Below are positions 10,938 to 22,391 of a stretch of DNA of 64,000 bases, piece by piece. The translations under genes and the position numbers were made by a program. The stretch spans positions 1,388,001 to 1,452,000 of the forward strand of contig JAWZYV010019552.1 of NCBI GenBank assembly GCA_038373885.1. Reading direction: 5' to 3'. Position 1 is the first letter of the stretch. Every line of letters starts with the position of its first letter. Under the pieces are notes generated by a model. The model was not told the DNA's origin, searched no databases, and saw only the letters and a list, made by a program, of their open reading frames with translations. This DNA comes from Cheiracanthium punctorium (taxonomy: Eukaryota; Arthropoda; Arachnida; Araneae; Cheiracanthiidae).

Positions 10938-11325
10938 CTGAGAACAGAAGCTTTTACGTCACGTCATCACTAGGTCTTCAGGTCTTCTAATATGACGTCA
11001 TCACAGTTTTCCTTTCACAAAGTAAAACTATTTAAAATTTCTGGTCAATGATACAAATTTTAGAAAATATCTTAAGCTAAAAATTAAAATACCTTTCTGA
11101 TAAAAAATTATTTATTATGGTCTATTTCTATATCAAATTATATAATTAATGATAGTTAAAATTTCCTATTTGTCGTAAAATTAAATTTTCTATTTTAAAT
11201 CATTAAAATGTTTTCTGCTGGAGTAAATTCACCACAAACGTTGAATAGTTTTACTTTGTGAAAATAAATGTGTGATGACGTCATTTTAGTGGACCTAGTG
11301 ATGACGTAAAAGTTTCTGTTCTCAG
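10938..11325. mobile_element. Family J MITE, complete copy J2
   Basis: Ends CTGAGAACAGAAGC and 'tttctgttctcag' are inverted repeats extending into TTTTACGTCA / TGACGTAAAA blocks. The body is very AT-rich. It lies in the family I backbone. I could not identify a convincing target duplication. Confidence 0.65.
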
Positions 11326-11895
11326 GCGTTTTATATCGTCATAACAAACCTTCTGGGGGAATAAATTCCTTAGATAAACAGTTTAAAAAAAACTCGCTTT
11401 GATTCCTAACGAACGCTATACTTTGTAGGAGATTAAATTTCGCTTCTTCTTCTTTTTTTTTTTTTTCCCCCATGGAAAACGATGTTAAAAAACTGCATTA
11501 CGCAAGTTCTCAGTCGTTCAGAATAGAATTTCGAAAACTGTTTTTGTTCTTTCGAATAACTTCCCTGATAGGTTCCGCTTAAAAACTTTCAAAACGGGTC
11601 TGTCTGTCGCTTTGTTGTTGTATGTCGAACGGAGGTTTTAGATTATGCGATTAATTCCATGAAAGTGTCAACTTTTCAGTCATTCCCTCACATCAAATGA
11701 CACTTAATAAGTTCAACCCTTCGGCTGTTGTAAACTATAATTTTACGTTGCTTATAAATCGTATTTAAGATATGCACTAATTAAAAAAAAAAACTAAATG
11801 ACCTCTTTATTCAATAACGATTCCTGTTTAAGTACCCATGTAGAGTCAAGTTTACAAAAATGTCATTCCCTCACACAGTAAGAAATTACTTGAAA

Positions 11896-13356
11896 TCTAT
11901 ATAAATAAAATTAGACTTTTGTCTGTACATTTCTTGGAATTCAAAAATTTTGCGATTTCTATCCGTTTCCAAGCACCCGGGAATCCGATGCCACCCTCAA
12001 AAAAAAGTTTGTCTGTCTGTCATTCTGTCATTCTGTCCGTGACGCTTTTTTTTGTTTACAGCATCACGTAAAAACGACTGAAGCGAATGATATGAAATTG
12101 GGTGTCATGATAGGTGGTCACTCAAAACATAGACGTTGAATTTTTAAAAAATCTTGATTAGATTTTCAGATTTTGCGAAAATCGTTTCAAACTGCGTAAA
12201 TTTGTGTTCAAGCATCACGCAAAAACGACTGAAGCGAATGATATGAAATTGGGTGTCATGATAGGTGGTCACTCAACTTAAAACATAGCCGTCCAATTTT
12301 AAAAAATTCTGATTGGATTTTCAGATTTTGCGAAAATCGTTTCAAACTGCGTAAATTTGTGTTCAAGCATCACGTAAAAACGACTGAAGCGAATGATATG
12401 AAATTGAGTGACATGATAGGTGGTCACTCAACTTAAAATATAGGCGTCGAATTAAAAAAAAAATCTTGATTTGATTTTGAAATTTTGCGAAAAACATTTC
12501 AAACTGCGTAAATTTGTGGTCGCACATCACGTAATAACGCCAAAGGTGAAAAAATGATATTTGGTGAAATGATAGGTGGTCACTCACCTTAAACTATGAG
12601 CATCTAATTAAAAAAAATCCATCAGATTTCGAGATTTTGTGAAAATCGTTTAAAACTCAGTGAATCTTTGTTCCCGTATTACGTAATAACGACTAAAGCG
12701 AATGATAGGAAATTTGGTCACAGGATAGATGGTTGCTCAACATAAACTGTAGGAGTCCAATTTTTTAAACATTTTTATTAGATTTTGAGATTTTGTGAAA
12801 ATTCTCTCAAAATACGTTTCTATTTCTTCAAACATCACGTAATAACGACTAATACGAATGATACGAAATTGAGTGATATGATAGGTACTTGGTAATCTTA
12901 ATTTATAGGCGTTGAATTTTAAAAATATTTTGCTTACATTTTGAGATTTTTCGAAAATCGTTTTAAAATGCTGAAAATTAGTTCCGGCATCACGAAATAA
13001 AGACTGCAGGAAATGAAACGAATTTGGGTGACAGGATACGTTGTCACTCAACTTAAATTCTAGGCTTCAAATTTTTCAAAAATGTTGATTAAATTTTGAG
13101 ATTTTGCGAAAATTATTTCAATATGCCTAAATATTCGTTCGCGCATCCCATAATGACGACTAAAGCGAATGAAATGATATTACTTAGTGACTCTCTAACC
13201 TGTAATATTTTAACAATACATGAAAATTATAACTTCGCTTTCTTTACTTTGGCAACATACTACATCCATTCTGTGTACTCCGACAATGCTGACGAAAGTT
13301 CTTGATTTTTGGAAATTTTCATTCACTAACCCGTCGAGGACGGGTACTTCAGCTAG
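11896..13356 (+). mobile_element. Non-autonomous Helitron, copy H1
   Basis: The 5' end TCTATATAAATAAAATTAG follows an A. The 3' end is the hairpin ACCCGTCGAGGACGGGT, then ACTTCAG and CTAG, followed by a T. This is the canonical Helitron signature: 5' TC, 3' hairpin plus CTRR, insertion between A and T, no target duplication. The body is mostly a tandem array. H2 shares the 3' end. No Rep/helicase is present, so it is non-autonomous. Confidence 0.85.
12058..13200 (+). repeat. Tandem array inside Helitron H1, ~8 units of ~155 bp
   Basis: Units begin with variants of 'gcatcacgtaaaaacgac' near 12059, 12210, 12364, 12523, 12675, 12830, 12985 and 13140, giving a period of 151-159 bp. The first three are nearly identical. 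Divergence grows toward the 3' end, consistent with recent amplification at the 5' side. Frames of 60-104 codons in the array are repeat products. Confidence 0.85.
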
Positions 13357-13582
13357 TTGAAGAATAAAACAGTTAAAGGAATTGCTTTAGGTTTTAAAAA
13401 AAATCCTATTATTAATAACTGTTCATGTGCAAGCTGAAAAATCAAGTTTCATTTCAAAATTGCTTCAACATTCTACAAATCAAACTGCCATTCCGTCACC
13501 TGTGGAATTGTCCTATGGGGATGTTGAACACACACACCTGTCAAGCTGGCCGGAATCGATACCGCAAGACGAAAAATAAAAA

Positions 13583-14036
13583 TCTGGAGTGACTCCACTC
13601 CACTTTCTAAACACTTACGATAAGATCATGACCGAGCATTTAAATAAATTTGAATCGATGAATCATTCAAACATATATACCCAATTTGAGCTCAATCGAA
13701 TTCACCGTTCCAAACGATAGCGCACTTTCAAGAATTTCTTCTCCCCATAGGCCATCTTGTAAAAGTAATCTTTGTCGTAGTCCTGTCGAAAAACTATGAG
13801 TCCTATACACACCCAAATCAATACCGGTCTTGCGACGGTGGTTCATAACCTATATACCCAATTTGAGCTCCATGGAAAGAACCGTTTAGCAGCTATCGTG
13901 TTCACTCACATACACGCACGCACAAATACATACATACATACATACATCTCGTAAAAATAGTATCCGTGAATTCAGAAGACCTCAAAACGCGTCCATAGAC
14001 CAAAGTCTCGAAGTTGAATTTTTTCATGATTACTAC
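13583..14036 (-). mobile_element. Family A element, copy A4, 5'-truncated
   Basis: The 3' palindrome end (TCTGGAGTGACTCCAC at 13583) and one core are present, with a CATA/CACG microsatellite near 13910-13945. The 5' hairpin (ACTTTCC end) is missing: sequence stops matching at 'catgattacta'. Confidence 0.75.
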
Positions 14037-14106
14037 AAAAAATTTTTAGTGCCGGCTGATGACCAGAGTATTTGTACTTATTTATTATATACTTATTTAT
14101 TACTTA

Positions 14107-16396
14107 CTAGCTGAAGTACCCGTTCTTCGCACGGGAATGAATGGACTTTTTGATATTACGATTTGTGGTGATTACTATTCATTGTAATAAACAGATATAG
14201 CAAAGTGGATATCGCGTTATATTGTGTCCAATAATCATGCATACCGAATTGCAAGGCAATCGTTTGTACGGTGCAGAAGGCCATGCGGCGTAGCGCAATC
14301 TAGTGGCGAGTTTTAGCAAAACGGATACGGCGAAAATATTTTTCGCATTCAGATATCGATGTATACGAATTTTCATGACTATCGGCTGGACAGTCCTGAA
14401 GTTCATGTGTTGACGCGACATTTAGTGGCAAGTTATAAGAAAATGGATAGCGCCAAACTCTTCCCCGTGTTCAAATATCTATGTATACCTATTTTCATAG
14501 CGATCATTTGCACAGTCAAGAAGTGATACACTGCAGGGCCATCCAGTGGTTCAATAAAGTAATGATTTGCTACAGCGCCGTCAAGTGGCGAGTTATAGCA
14601 AAATGGATAACGCCAAAATATTCTCATTGTTCAAATAGCTATGTATACTGATTTTCATAGCGACCGTGTTCAACTATCTATGTATACCAATTTTCATAAC
14701 GATCATTTCCACAGTCAAGAAATGATACACTGCAGGGCCATCTAGTAGTTAATTAAAGTAATGATTTGCTACAGCGCCGTCAAGTGGCGAGTTATAGCAA
14801 AATGGATAACGCCAAAATATTCTCATTGTTCAAATAGCTATGTATACTGATTTTCATAGCGACCGTTTGAATGGTCAAGAATTTGGCCTGCTGCAGCGTC
14901 ATCTAGTGGCGATTTAAAATAATAATGCATTGCAGTGTCATCTAGTGGTGAGTAACATCAAAAGGAACGCAGTTAGAATATATTCTTCGTGCTCAAATGT
15001 GTAAGTATAAAAAATTTTATGCCGATCGGTCGAACGGTATAGAAGTTGATGCTTTTCAGCGCCATTTAGCGGCAAGTTACAGCAAAATGGATAGTGAAAA
15101 ATATTCTCCGTGTTCTAATATTCGCGTGTACCAAATTTCATCGAAATCGGTTGGACGATATTCGCATAGCAAACGGCTAAACGGAATAGAATTCGACGTT
15201 CTGCTGCGCCACCTTGTGGCAAGTTAGAGGAAAACGGATAGCATAAAAAGCTTCTCCATGATAAAAGACTTAGGTGAACCAAATTTCATGGTGCAACGGT
15301 GCTCAACGGTGCTGGAGTTTTTCAACCTCATACACTCATACCAACATTCATTTTTATCTATAACCAGTGTCATTATATATCCCAGTCTCAAATAAAATCC
15401 AGTTTCAAATCTAAGCCTCGCCAAAGTGCCAACATACGCCATTTTGCAAGCGTTTTTTCAGGAAATCATTCGAAGCATTGACTTAGCAGCAATAATATAT
15501 GGGAAATGGTTCGACCGCGAAAAAGTAAAGCAAGCCTTCATTTGAAAAGTTGAATCCCTTAATACAGCCGAATTTTTTAAAATTATCAACTATAACGTGT
15601 TTTATTCATCATTACTCCGATGTACTAAATGAGAAGATTTCAATTTTCTGATATTTGGCGGAATTCCCCCAACTTAAATCAATGTACTCATTTGGCGAGA
15701 ATTCTGGAGATAGATCAATTGAAATCCCTTAATAACTGCATTATTTCTTCACGGATCATTAAAATTTAACGCTGTATTCTAATAAAACCTTTGCACTTGT
15801 TTTCAAAAATCTATTTCCTTAAGCTCTCAATAAATTGCGCCAAGCCGAAATTTGTGCAAACCGCTAGAACTCACTTTCACAAAATCGGCATTTGAGCCAT
15901 TTTATTTTTTCGCCAAACTAAAATAATTTACCTATTAGCCTCGGAAATCTTCAATTCTTATTGTTTTGCGTGTAAAGCATTACATTCCTGCTCTGATTTC
16001 CCATGCACACGATATTATAATTAAAAAAAAAATAACCTTACGAATATAAACTAACAAAAAAAAATCATTATTATTCTTTTATTTTTACTTTGAGAATTTA
16101 AAACATTTTATTCGGCAAAATCGCCACACATGGCAACCACGATCCTTATTTCACACTTTTTTCACTACAGGGGTTACAATTACGGAAAGATTTTTGCGTG
16201 AAGAGCATAAAAAATCTCTTAAATTCCGGGAACGGGTGGACTTTCAAAGTTTTAAAGTGGACTATGAGTTATTCTATATTATTTTACATATCTGTACTAA
16301 ATTTCAGGCCGATAGGTCCATTTTTGTGGATTTGTATACGAATCAAATCCACAAACAAACAAACAAACAAACAGAATTTTATTTTTATTTATAAGA
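14107..16396 (-). mobile_element. Non-autonomous Helitron, copy H2
   Basis: On the minus strand it starts TCTTATAAATAAAAATAAAA after an A and ends with the hairpin CCCGTGCGAAGAACGGG, then TACTTCAG, CTAG and T. The last ~16 bases match H1 and the hairpin stem has diverged with compensation. The interior differs from H1: imperfect repeats at 14280-15240, then AT-rich sequence. A (TTTG)n run lies just inside the 5' end. Confidence 0.85.
14280..15240 (-). repeat. Degenerate tandem repeats inside Helitron H2
   Basis: Variants of 'atctagtggcgagttatagcaaaatgga' followed by 'ctatgtatac.gattttcat' recur roughly every 125-200 bp. The blocks near 14535-14660 and 14725-14862 are almost identical. Confidence 0.7.
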
Positions 16397-16726
16397 TTTA
16401 TTAATATTTAAAATAGTTAAGAATTGAATGTGGTCCAGCTTACTTTGATGTCAAGCTGGCTAGCCACATTTTTTTAAGGCATACGCAATTAGTGTTATAC
16501 AAATTTTGTAATTATGCACATAGGCGCAAACACAAGGGGGGTGCTATGGGGGCTTAAACCCCCCTTAAAGGTGGAAAGTTAGAAGTGAAAAGTATTGAAA
16601 AACGTCCCTAATGAATTAATTTTTTTCTTTTTAAAAATTGCCTTTAAATTATTTCTAAAGTACTTTTTACAAAAAAGTTAGTTTTTAAATAAATACTTAC
16701 AGTTACAGTGAGTGTACGAAACACAG

Positions 16727-17799
16727 TTAACGGTGTATTTCGAAAAAAATCATGTGGTTTTGGTACATAAGTACAAATAAACTAATGATGTCAGGCACTT
16801 CCAAATGTTGAAACTGTCTCTTTACAAGCTGTACTACATACTGAAATAAACGATCCGTCGGTATCCGTTTCAAAACTTTCGGAAAAAAATCTTAAAAATC
16901 GGAAATTTTCGCAAAGTCTTGCGGCTCAGATCCATGTTTAAGAATTTTTTCTGAAAATGTCACAAAAGGCACAGCTTTTTCGCTTATTGCAGTGTGTAAA
17001 ACAGCTTATGAAGAACCATCCGGAATTTTTTGGTGACCATGGTGCTGTTAGTTTATTTCAATTTGTGTACCAAGACTAAAAACAGAGTTTTTTACTTTCC
17101 GAACATGTACCATGTAAGGAAAGTATTGTAATCATGAAAAAATTCGACTTCGAGATTTTGGTGTTTTGACACGTTTTGAGGGCTTCTGAATCCATTTATG
17201 CTATTTTTACGAGATGTATGTACGTATGTGTGTATGTGTGTGTGTGTGTATGTGTGTTTGTGTGTATGTGAGTGAACACGATAGCTCCTGAACGGAGCAT
17301 TCGATGGAGCTCAAATTGGATATATGTGTCATAAACCACCGTCGCAAGACCGGTATTGATTTGGGTGTGTATAGGACTTATAGTTTTCCTACAGGGCTAC
17401 GACAAAGATTTCTTTTACATTATGGCCTATGGGGGGAATTTCTTGAAAGTGCGCTAGCGTTTAAACGGTACATTCGATGGAGCTCAAATTGGGTATATAG
17501 GTTATAAACCACCGTTGCAAGACCGGTATTGAATTTGGTGTGTATAGGACTTATAGTTCTCCTACAGGGCTACGACAAAACTTTCTTTTATGTTATGGCA
17601 TAATGGCATATGGAGAGACATTCTTGAAAGTGCGCAAGCGTTTAAACGGTGCATTCGATTGAGTTTCAATTGGGTATATGTGTTTGAATGATTCATCGAT
17701 TAAAATTTATTTAAGTGCTTGGTAATGATCTTAATCGTAAGTGTTCGGAAAGTCGAGTGGAGTCACTCCAGATTTTTTTTCTTTGAATTACAGCCTTAA
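16727..17799 (-). mobile_element. Family B TTAA element, copy B3, split by family A
   Basis: TTAA lies at 16727-16730 and 17796-17799. The uninterrupted F2 copies have a single TTAA at the same place ('cactgttaaagtc'). Ends are CGGTGTATTTCGAA and an eroded GGTGTATGTCG. This copy shows most clearly that family B uses TTAA targets. Family A copy A5 sits in its T tract. Confidence 0.85.
17094..17772 (+). mobile_element. Family A element, copy A5, two cores
   Basis: ACTTTCCGAACATGTACC with the complete 31-nt 5' hairpin, a GT/GTAT microsatellite at 17215-17270, two cores (the second of the 'gttatggcataatgg' subtype) and the end CACTCCAGA. It is inserted into the T tract of family B copy B3, so it is the youngest layer of the nest. 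Confidence 0.85.
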
Positions 17800-18218
17800 A
17801 CTCGGTTTCAACGATACTGAAAAGATCAGATAATTATTGGACTATAACGAGTTACATTGCTTGTGTACATGTTCTATGGGTAAGTGGTATTGAATATTTG
17901 ACGTTATATTCAATAACGTTATAACTAGTTATAACTATAAGCGAGGCCAATATAACCGAGTTCAGTAGAATTTGTAGCGCAGCCCCCCACCCTAAACTAA
18001 AATCCTGGGTGCGCCACTGATTATGTATGCATTAATATTCCAGATTTTTTTTTTTCTTTATGTAGCCGGCCTGCTTGAAGTGAAGATAGCCAGACCACAT
18101 TCAATTCTTATTAACATTTTTAAAATATGGGCACTAATTCTCTTTATTTTGGTATTCAGTTGGCACTAATATAGCACTTATTGCGTATGTATAAAAATTT
18201 CAGAAATGGTATATTTTT

Positions 18219-18876
18219 ACTTTCCGAACATGTATCCTGTAAGGAAAGTATTGTCATCATGAAAAAAATCGACCACGAGATTTGGGTCTATTGACACGTT
18301 TTGAGGTCTTCTGAATTCATTTATGCTATTTTTACGAGATGTGTGTATGTGTGTGTGTGTGTATGTGAGTTTGTGTATATGTGAGTGAACACGATAGCTC
18401 CTAAACAGAGTATTCGATGGTGCTCAAATTGGATATATAGGTTATAAACCACTGTCGCAAGACCGGTATTGATTTGGGTGTGTATAGGACTTATAGTTTT
18501 TCTACAGGGCTACGACCAAGATTTCTTTTACAGGATGGCCTATGGGAGCAAATTCTTGAAAGTGCGCTAGTGTTTAAACGGTCCATTCTATGGAGCTCAA
18601 ATTGGGTATATACGTTATAAACTACCATAGTAAGACCGGTATTGATTTGGATGTGTATAGGACTTATAGTTTTTCTACAAGGCTACGACAAAGATTTCCT
18701 TGACATTATGGCCTATGGGAGGAAATTCTTGAAAGTGCGCTAGGGTTTAAACGGCGCATTCGATGGAGCTTCCATTTGGTATATTGTTTGAAGTATTCAT
18801 CGATTAAAATTTGTTTAAATGCTTGGTCATGATTTTAATCACAAATATTCGAAAAGTCGAGTGGAATCACTCCAGA
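18219..18876 (+). mobile_element. Family A element, copy A6, two cores
   Basis: Starts ACTTTCCGAACATGTATCC, has a GT microsatellite near 18340-18385, two cores and the end CACTCCAGA before a T tract. It lies 446 bp downstream of A5 in the same orientation. Confidence 0.8.
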
Positions 18877-19317
18877 TTTTTTCTTTTGGAGTCTCGAGTA
18901 AAAACTGTATTATCATTTTTTAAAAATTGTTCAAAAGTTACATAATTTCTTTTTTTTTTAAAGCCTTCGCACAGATTTCATTATTTATGCAGATTATCGC
19001 AACTATCACGTGCGCCGCGCTTTTTATCAGATGCAAACTACCTGCTTTAAATAAACGTATACCCGCCCCGTTATCGTTATTTGTTTATTACAATTTGACG
19101 TAAATAGTGTTGTTGCGTAATTATAGCACTGAACAAACAAACAAAAAACACTTTTGCGAAAAGTACAGTGAAAGCGACCTTGAAGCATTTTCTGATACTG
19201 GAGTATCTTTTACTATGAACAAGACAGCTGTTCGTCAGGTTGCTATAGTCATTTTGAAATTTTGATAGAATTTACTGGTGCTACCTGTAGAGGGGTCGTC
19301 GTCGGAAGATTTTTGTA

Positions 19318-19541
19318 ACAGCTTCGAAAACAAACCCATCATGCTAAACACCTCGTAAAAATGAATAATGCTTGTTCACCCAAATGCACTATGGGCTCAT
19401 ACTAACAGTCAAGCCATTGGGTTGTTCGAAAAGTCGTTTCGTTTTTTAAGCACACCAGGAACATATAGCTCGAGCTTCGATGCGTTTCAAATGATCATGC
19501 AAAGTTTGATGTTGGAAACTATTTTTCATATAATAGGACCA
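19318..19541 (+). repeat. Dispersed repeat with mariner-like end, copy 1
   Basis: Matches 20944-21163 in the same orientation. It includes 'ttgggttgttcgaaaag', which resembles the terminal repeat of mariner-type elements, and 'gatgcgtttcaaatgatc'. No transposase is seen. Confidence 0.5.
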
Positions 19542-20943
19542 CGGATCACGTAGAATATTGGCAGGCAGCCAGTAAGGGCGAATCCAAATGTACTGGTCGA
19601 GGAGGAGGTAAAGCTAGCGGAGTGAATCGGGGCCATCGCTAAGCAACGGGCCTGCTTATGAGTTGCCATCCCTAAAAATGAGCTTATCATTGAGGCCTGT
19701 TTTCCCCAGTCACAGTATTCTATTTTATTATTCTAAGTATTATAAATGTTATATCATTTTATTATTTTAAAACAATTTTTTTATACTTTTGTCGTACTAA
19801 AGAACTTTAGATGTAGGTAATCGTTTTGTGAATCTTGCGCCATTTTCTTTCATGAAAATGTATCCTAAAATTCGAACATTTTGCTCTGAATGTAAATATA
19901 AGTGAACGCTTATAATGTATTTAGAAATTCTAAAAATATGTATGTAAATCATGTTTAGTGAATAATTACTCATGTGTTATTTATAAATAAATTATTTTAA
20001 TCAGAAATCGTAGTACTTGAGTAGTTTTTATTCTTGTAAATAAGCATGACGTTGTGATACTATTTAGACAATTTAATTTTGCCAGTTGAAAATGTTATTT
20101 ATCAGTTATATATGCCTTGATTATGTGATTAAGACTTACATCTGGTACAGTGCAGAAATACAGTCAATTATAGATTATTGATTTTTGCCCGTTTATACAG
20201 AAACTTCAAATGTAGTTAATATTTTGTACAAGCGTTCATTATGCTTGCTCAAATCCAAAGTTCGATTGAGAAAGCGACAAAAGAATAATATATACTACAT
20301 GAAATGTCTTTATTAAAGAATAATTCAGGGATCACGCTATAGAGCGTATTTTATCAATTTTCTCCAAAAACAGGATATCCCGAAAACACCGAAATGCGCT
20401 TTAATACATCATTTGTTAAAGATTAATGTTGAACTGTTTAAAATAACGAAGGAAAAACGACTACGTTCATGAAATATTCATTATAAAAATGTCTTGTGTA
20501 TTTAGTTATTTTAAAGTATACTAAATATCCACTTGTGAAACTAAAATAAGCAATCGTGAATCATGAGAGTAAGCGCTACTTTGTTTTTCTTTTCAAATTA
20601 TATGCATCTATTTTCTTTATGTCAATATGTATCCTAGCAAACAAATGAATCATGAGTTCGTACTTGAATGAGTAACACAATTACTACTTAAAACTACATT
20701 AAATAACGTTTGAAAGCACTGGGAAACTTAAAAAATGCCTGATGTATACGTGAAGACTCGAGCATTCGTAGGCCTCTTTGGATGGCTCATCAAAATACAC
20801 GCGCAGGCCCGTTACTAATTGCGAAGGCCCCGAGTGAATGTGGTTACGGCACGGAATGGCCAGTATGAATGCAGCTTTACTTCTTCAAAACTGCGTCATA
20901 ATAATTCAGCGGCATGCACATATCTGACTGCCATCATTGGACT
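19542..20943. other. AT-rich stretch between two direct repeats
   Basis: No gene evidence. A short inverted similarity links 19640-19665 ('gccatcgctaagcaacgggcc') with 20793-20820. The middle is AT-rich and unstructured to the eye. The whole 19.3-21.2 kb block may be one old element with its ends preserved. Confidence 0.35.
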
Positions 20944-21163
20944 TTCGAACAGCTTTCAAAACAAACCCACGATGCTAAACACCAAGGAAAAATGAATAAT
21001 GCTTGTTCACCCAAATGCACTATGAGCTCATAAGCTATTGGGTTGTTCGGAAAATCATTTCATGTTTTTAGAACACAGAGGAACCCATAGGTCGAGCTTT
21101 GATGCGTTTCAAATGATCTTGAAGTTTGATCTTGGAAACTATTTTTCATGTTTTCTAGTCTTT
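20944..21163 (+). repeat. Dispersed repeat with mariner-like end, copy 2
   Basis: Direct repeat of 19318-19541 with scattered substitutions. It lies immediately upstream of the Tigger-like element at 21178. Confidence 0.5.
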
Positions 21164-21379
21164 TTACTTTCATAATACAGTAGACACCGGTTATAACGTA
21201 CTCTCACGGGACCTAAAAAAGTAGTATGTTATAGCCGAAGTACGTTATAAGCAGTACCGCCGGTAAGATTCAATATTACACAAAAAAGAAAGTGGACTCA
21301 TAATTTCATTGTAATATGTGTTTTAAACAGGTCTGATTTTTTAAAATTTAAATTAAATAAACAGAAAATGCTTTATTAC

Positions 21380-21619
21380 TTACAATTTGTATTGAGATAA
21401 ATAATCTGTCATTTTCTTTTGTTTTAAATGGGCAGATGCTACTTTAAAAATACCGTTTTGGATATCCATAATAGACTTTTGTAGAGTCTCTGCATCATCA
21501 CTGCGGCATTCAAAAAATCGTGATAATGTTTTTGCAGCATTGAATGCGTCGGGTATGCTTGGTATAGGCTCCTCTGTTTCTTCTTCACTATCATCAGAAT
21601 CATTATAGATAGGGCTTTT
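21380..21619 (-). pseudogene. Tigger/pogo transposase C-terminal tail (remnant)
   Basis: About 80 codons are open on the minus strand and end at a TAA at 21380-21382. The order is an acidic stretch (NDSDDSEEETEEP), then SIPDAFNAAKTLSRFF, then RSDDAETLQKSIMDIQ, then a basic end HLKQKKMTDYL. This matches the known layout of Tigger transposase tails: acidic region, helical leucine-rich segment, short basic C terminus. The DNA-binding and DDE domains are deleted, so it cannot be active. Assignment rests on pattern recognition. Confidence 0.65.
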
Positions 21620-21946
21620 CAGGAGGCATTTACATGGATGAATGACAAATAAAAAACAGGGTCTTGTTCTTAGCCCTACCTAGCAGGCGAAAAAGATAAA
21701 AGATCGCTCCCTTCATTCATACACAATTCATCTCGCTAGAGAATCTGAAAACGGACAACGAGTGTTTTTGAAGGTACTGAAATTTCCGAGAACAAGGAAA
21801 TAAAATTCTTAAGAAAAGCAAAATTTTATTTTTGGCTTTGGTATAAAAAGTACGTTATAGCCGAAGTACGTACTTTTGTTAAGTACGTTTTAACCGAAGT
21901 TAAATAACATTATAAATTAAGGACTTCAATCGGGACCTAGCTTCTA

Positions 21947-22046
21947 CCCAGCAAATACATACAGGTTCTCTGAACATCTATCAACGTTCAGAAAACGTCT
22001 TCTGAACGTTAATAGACGTTCAGAGAACCTGCGTGTGTTTGCTGGG
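21947..22046. mobile_element. 100-bp palindromic mini-element, copy 1
   Basis: Ends CCCAGCAAA and TTTGCTGGG; the interior is almost wholly palindromic around 'ctgaacgttaatagacgttc'. TA flanks each side, and sister copy T2 has the uninterrupted 'cttctaggtacg', so the TA target duplication is verified within the window. Confidence 0.85.
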
Positions 22047-22391
22047 TAGGTACGTTATAACCGGTAGTACGTTATATCCCAGGTCCGTTATAACCGGTGC
22101 GCATTGTACTTTTAACAAATACCAAAAAATTATCATGTTGGCCCTGTCACAGTTTGGTCCCCTACAATGGATACTGACCATGCAGACATACCAAGGGAGG
22201 CTCCTGAAAGTGATTCTGGTAGTAGGTAAAGATCGGAATTGGAAGAAAACTAACAGAAACAAAACCTGCCTTTTCCAATGACTGAAATAGTGGCCTGAAA
22301 CAAAGCAAATGTCGCCAAATATTTGAAAATGGTAGTTTTTTTAAGGCCGAAAACGCAGTTTAAGTTGCCTAATTAGGCTTATAATTAAGCT

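Larger units (their letters stand above)
8115..11700 (+). repeat. Family I repeat, long copy I-b carrying four insertions
   Basis: A composite backbone of unclassified repeat. Family A (8307-8802), a SINE (9052-9311), a TA-flanked MITE (9359-9644) and family J (10938-11325) interrupt it. The paralogous copy I-d (45590-46200) lacks the first three and so shows the empty sites. A region at 10290-10640 holds two ~150-bp repeats around 'ttccataaaac' and 'tttggaatcgaaatc' / 'tttggagtcgaaatc'. No reverse transcriptase or transposase motif was recognised. Confidence 0.6.
16519..18019. mobile_element. hAT MITE, family F2, copy F2c, host of a nested pair
   Basis: Ends CATAGGCGCAAACAC and CCTGGGTGCGCCACTG. 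Flanking octamers ATTATGCA (16511-16518) and ATTATGTA (18020-18027) match at 7 of 8. Only ~430 bp belong to F2: family B (16727-17799) is inserted at an internal TTAA, and family A is inserted in turn in B. Confidence 0.85.
21178..22106 (-). mobile_element. pogo/Tigger-like element, deletion derivative T1
   Basis: Ends CAGTAGACACCGGTTATAACG and CCGTTATAACCGGTGCGCATTG lie between TA dinucleotides. ACGTTATA motifs repeat inside both ends. Most of a transposase is missing, but its C-terminal tail remains on the minus strand (21380-21619). A 100-bp palindromic mini-element interrupts the right end. Sister copy T2 lies at 31721-33242. Confidence 0.85.

Noticed and set aside
12058..13200. Regularly spaced repeats that might suggest a CRISPR array
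   Set aside because: The whole ~155-bp unit repeats, with no short conserved repeat separating unique spacers, and it lies inside a Helitron in eukaryotic-type DNA.
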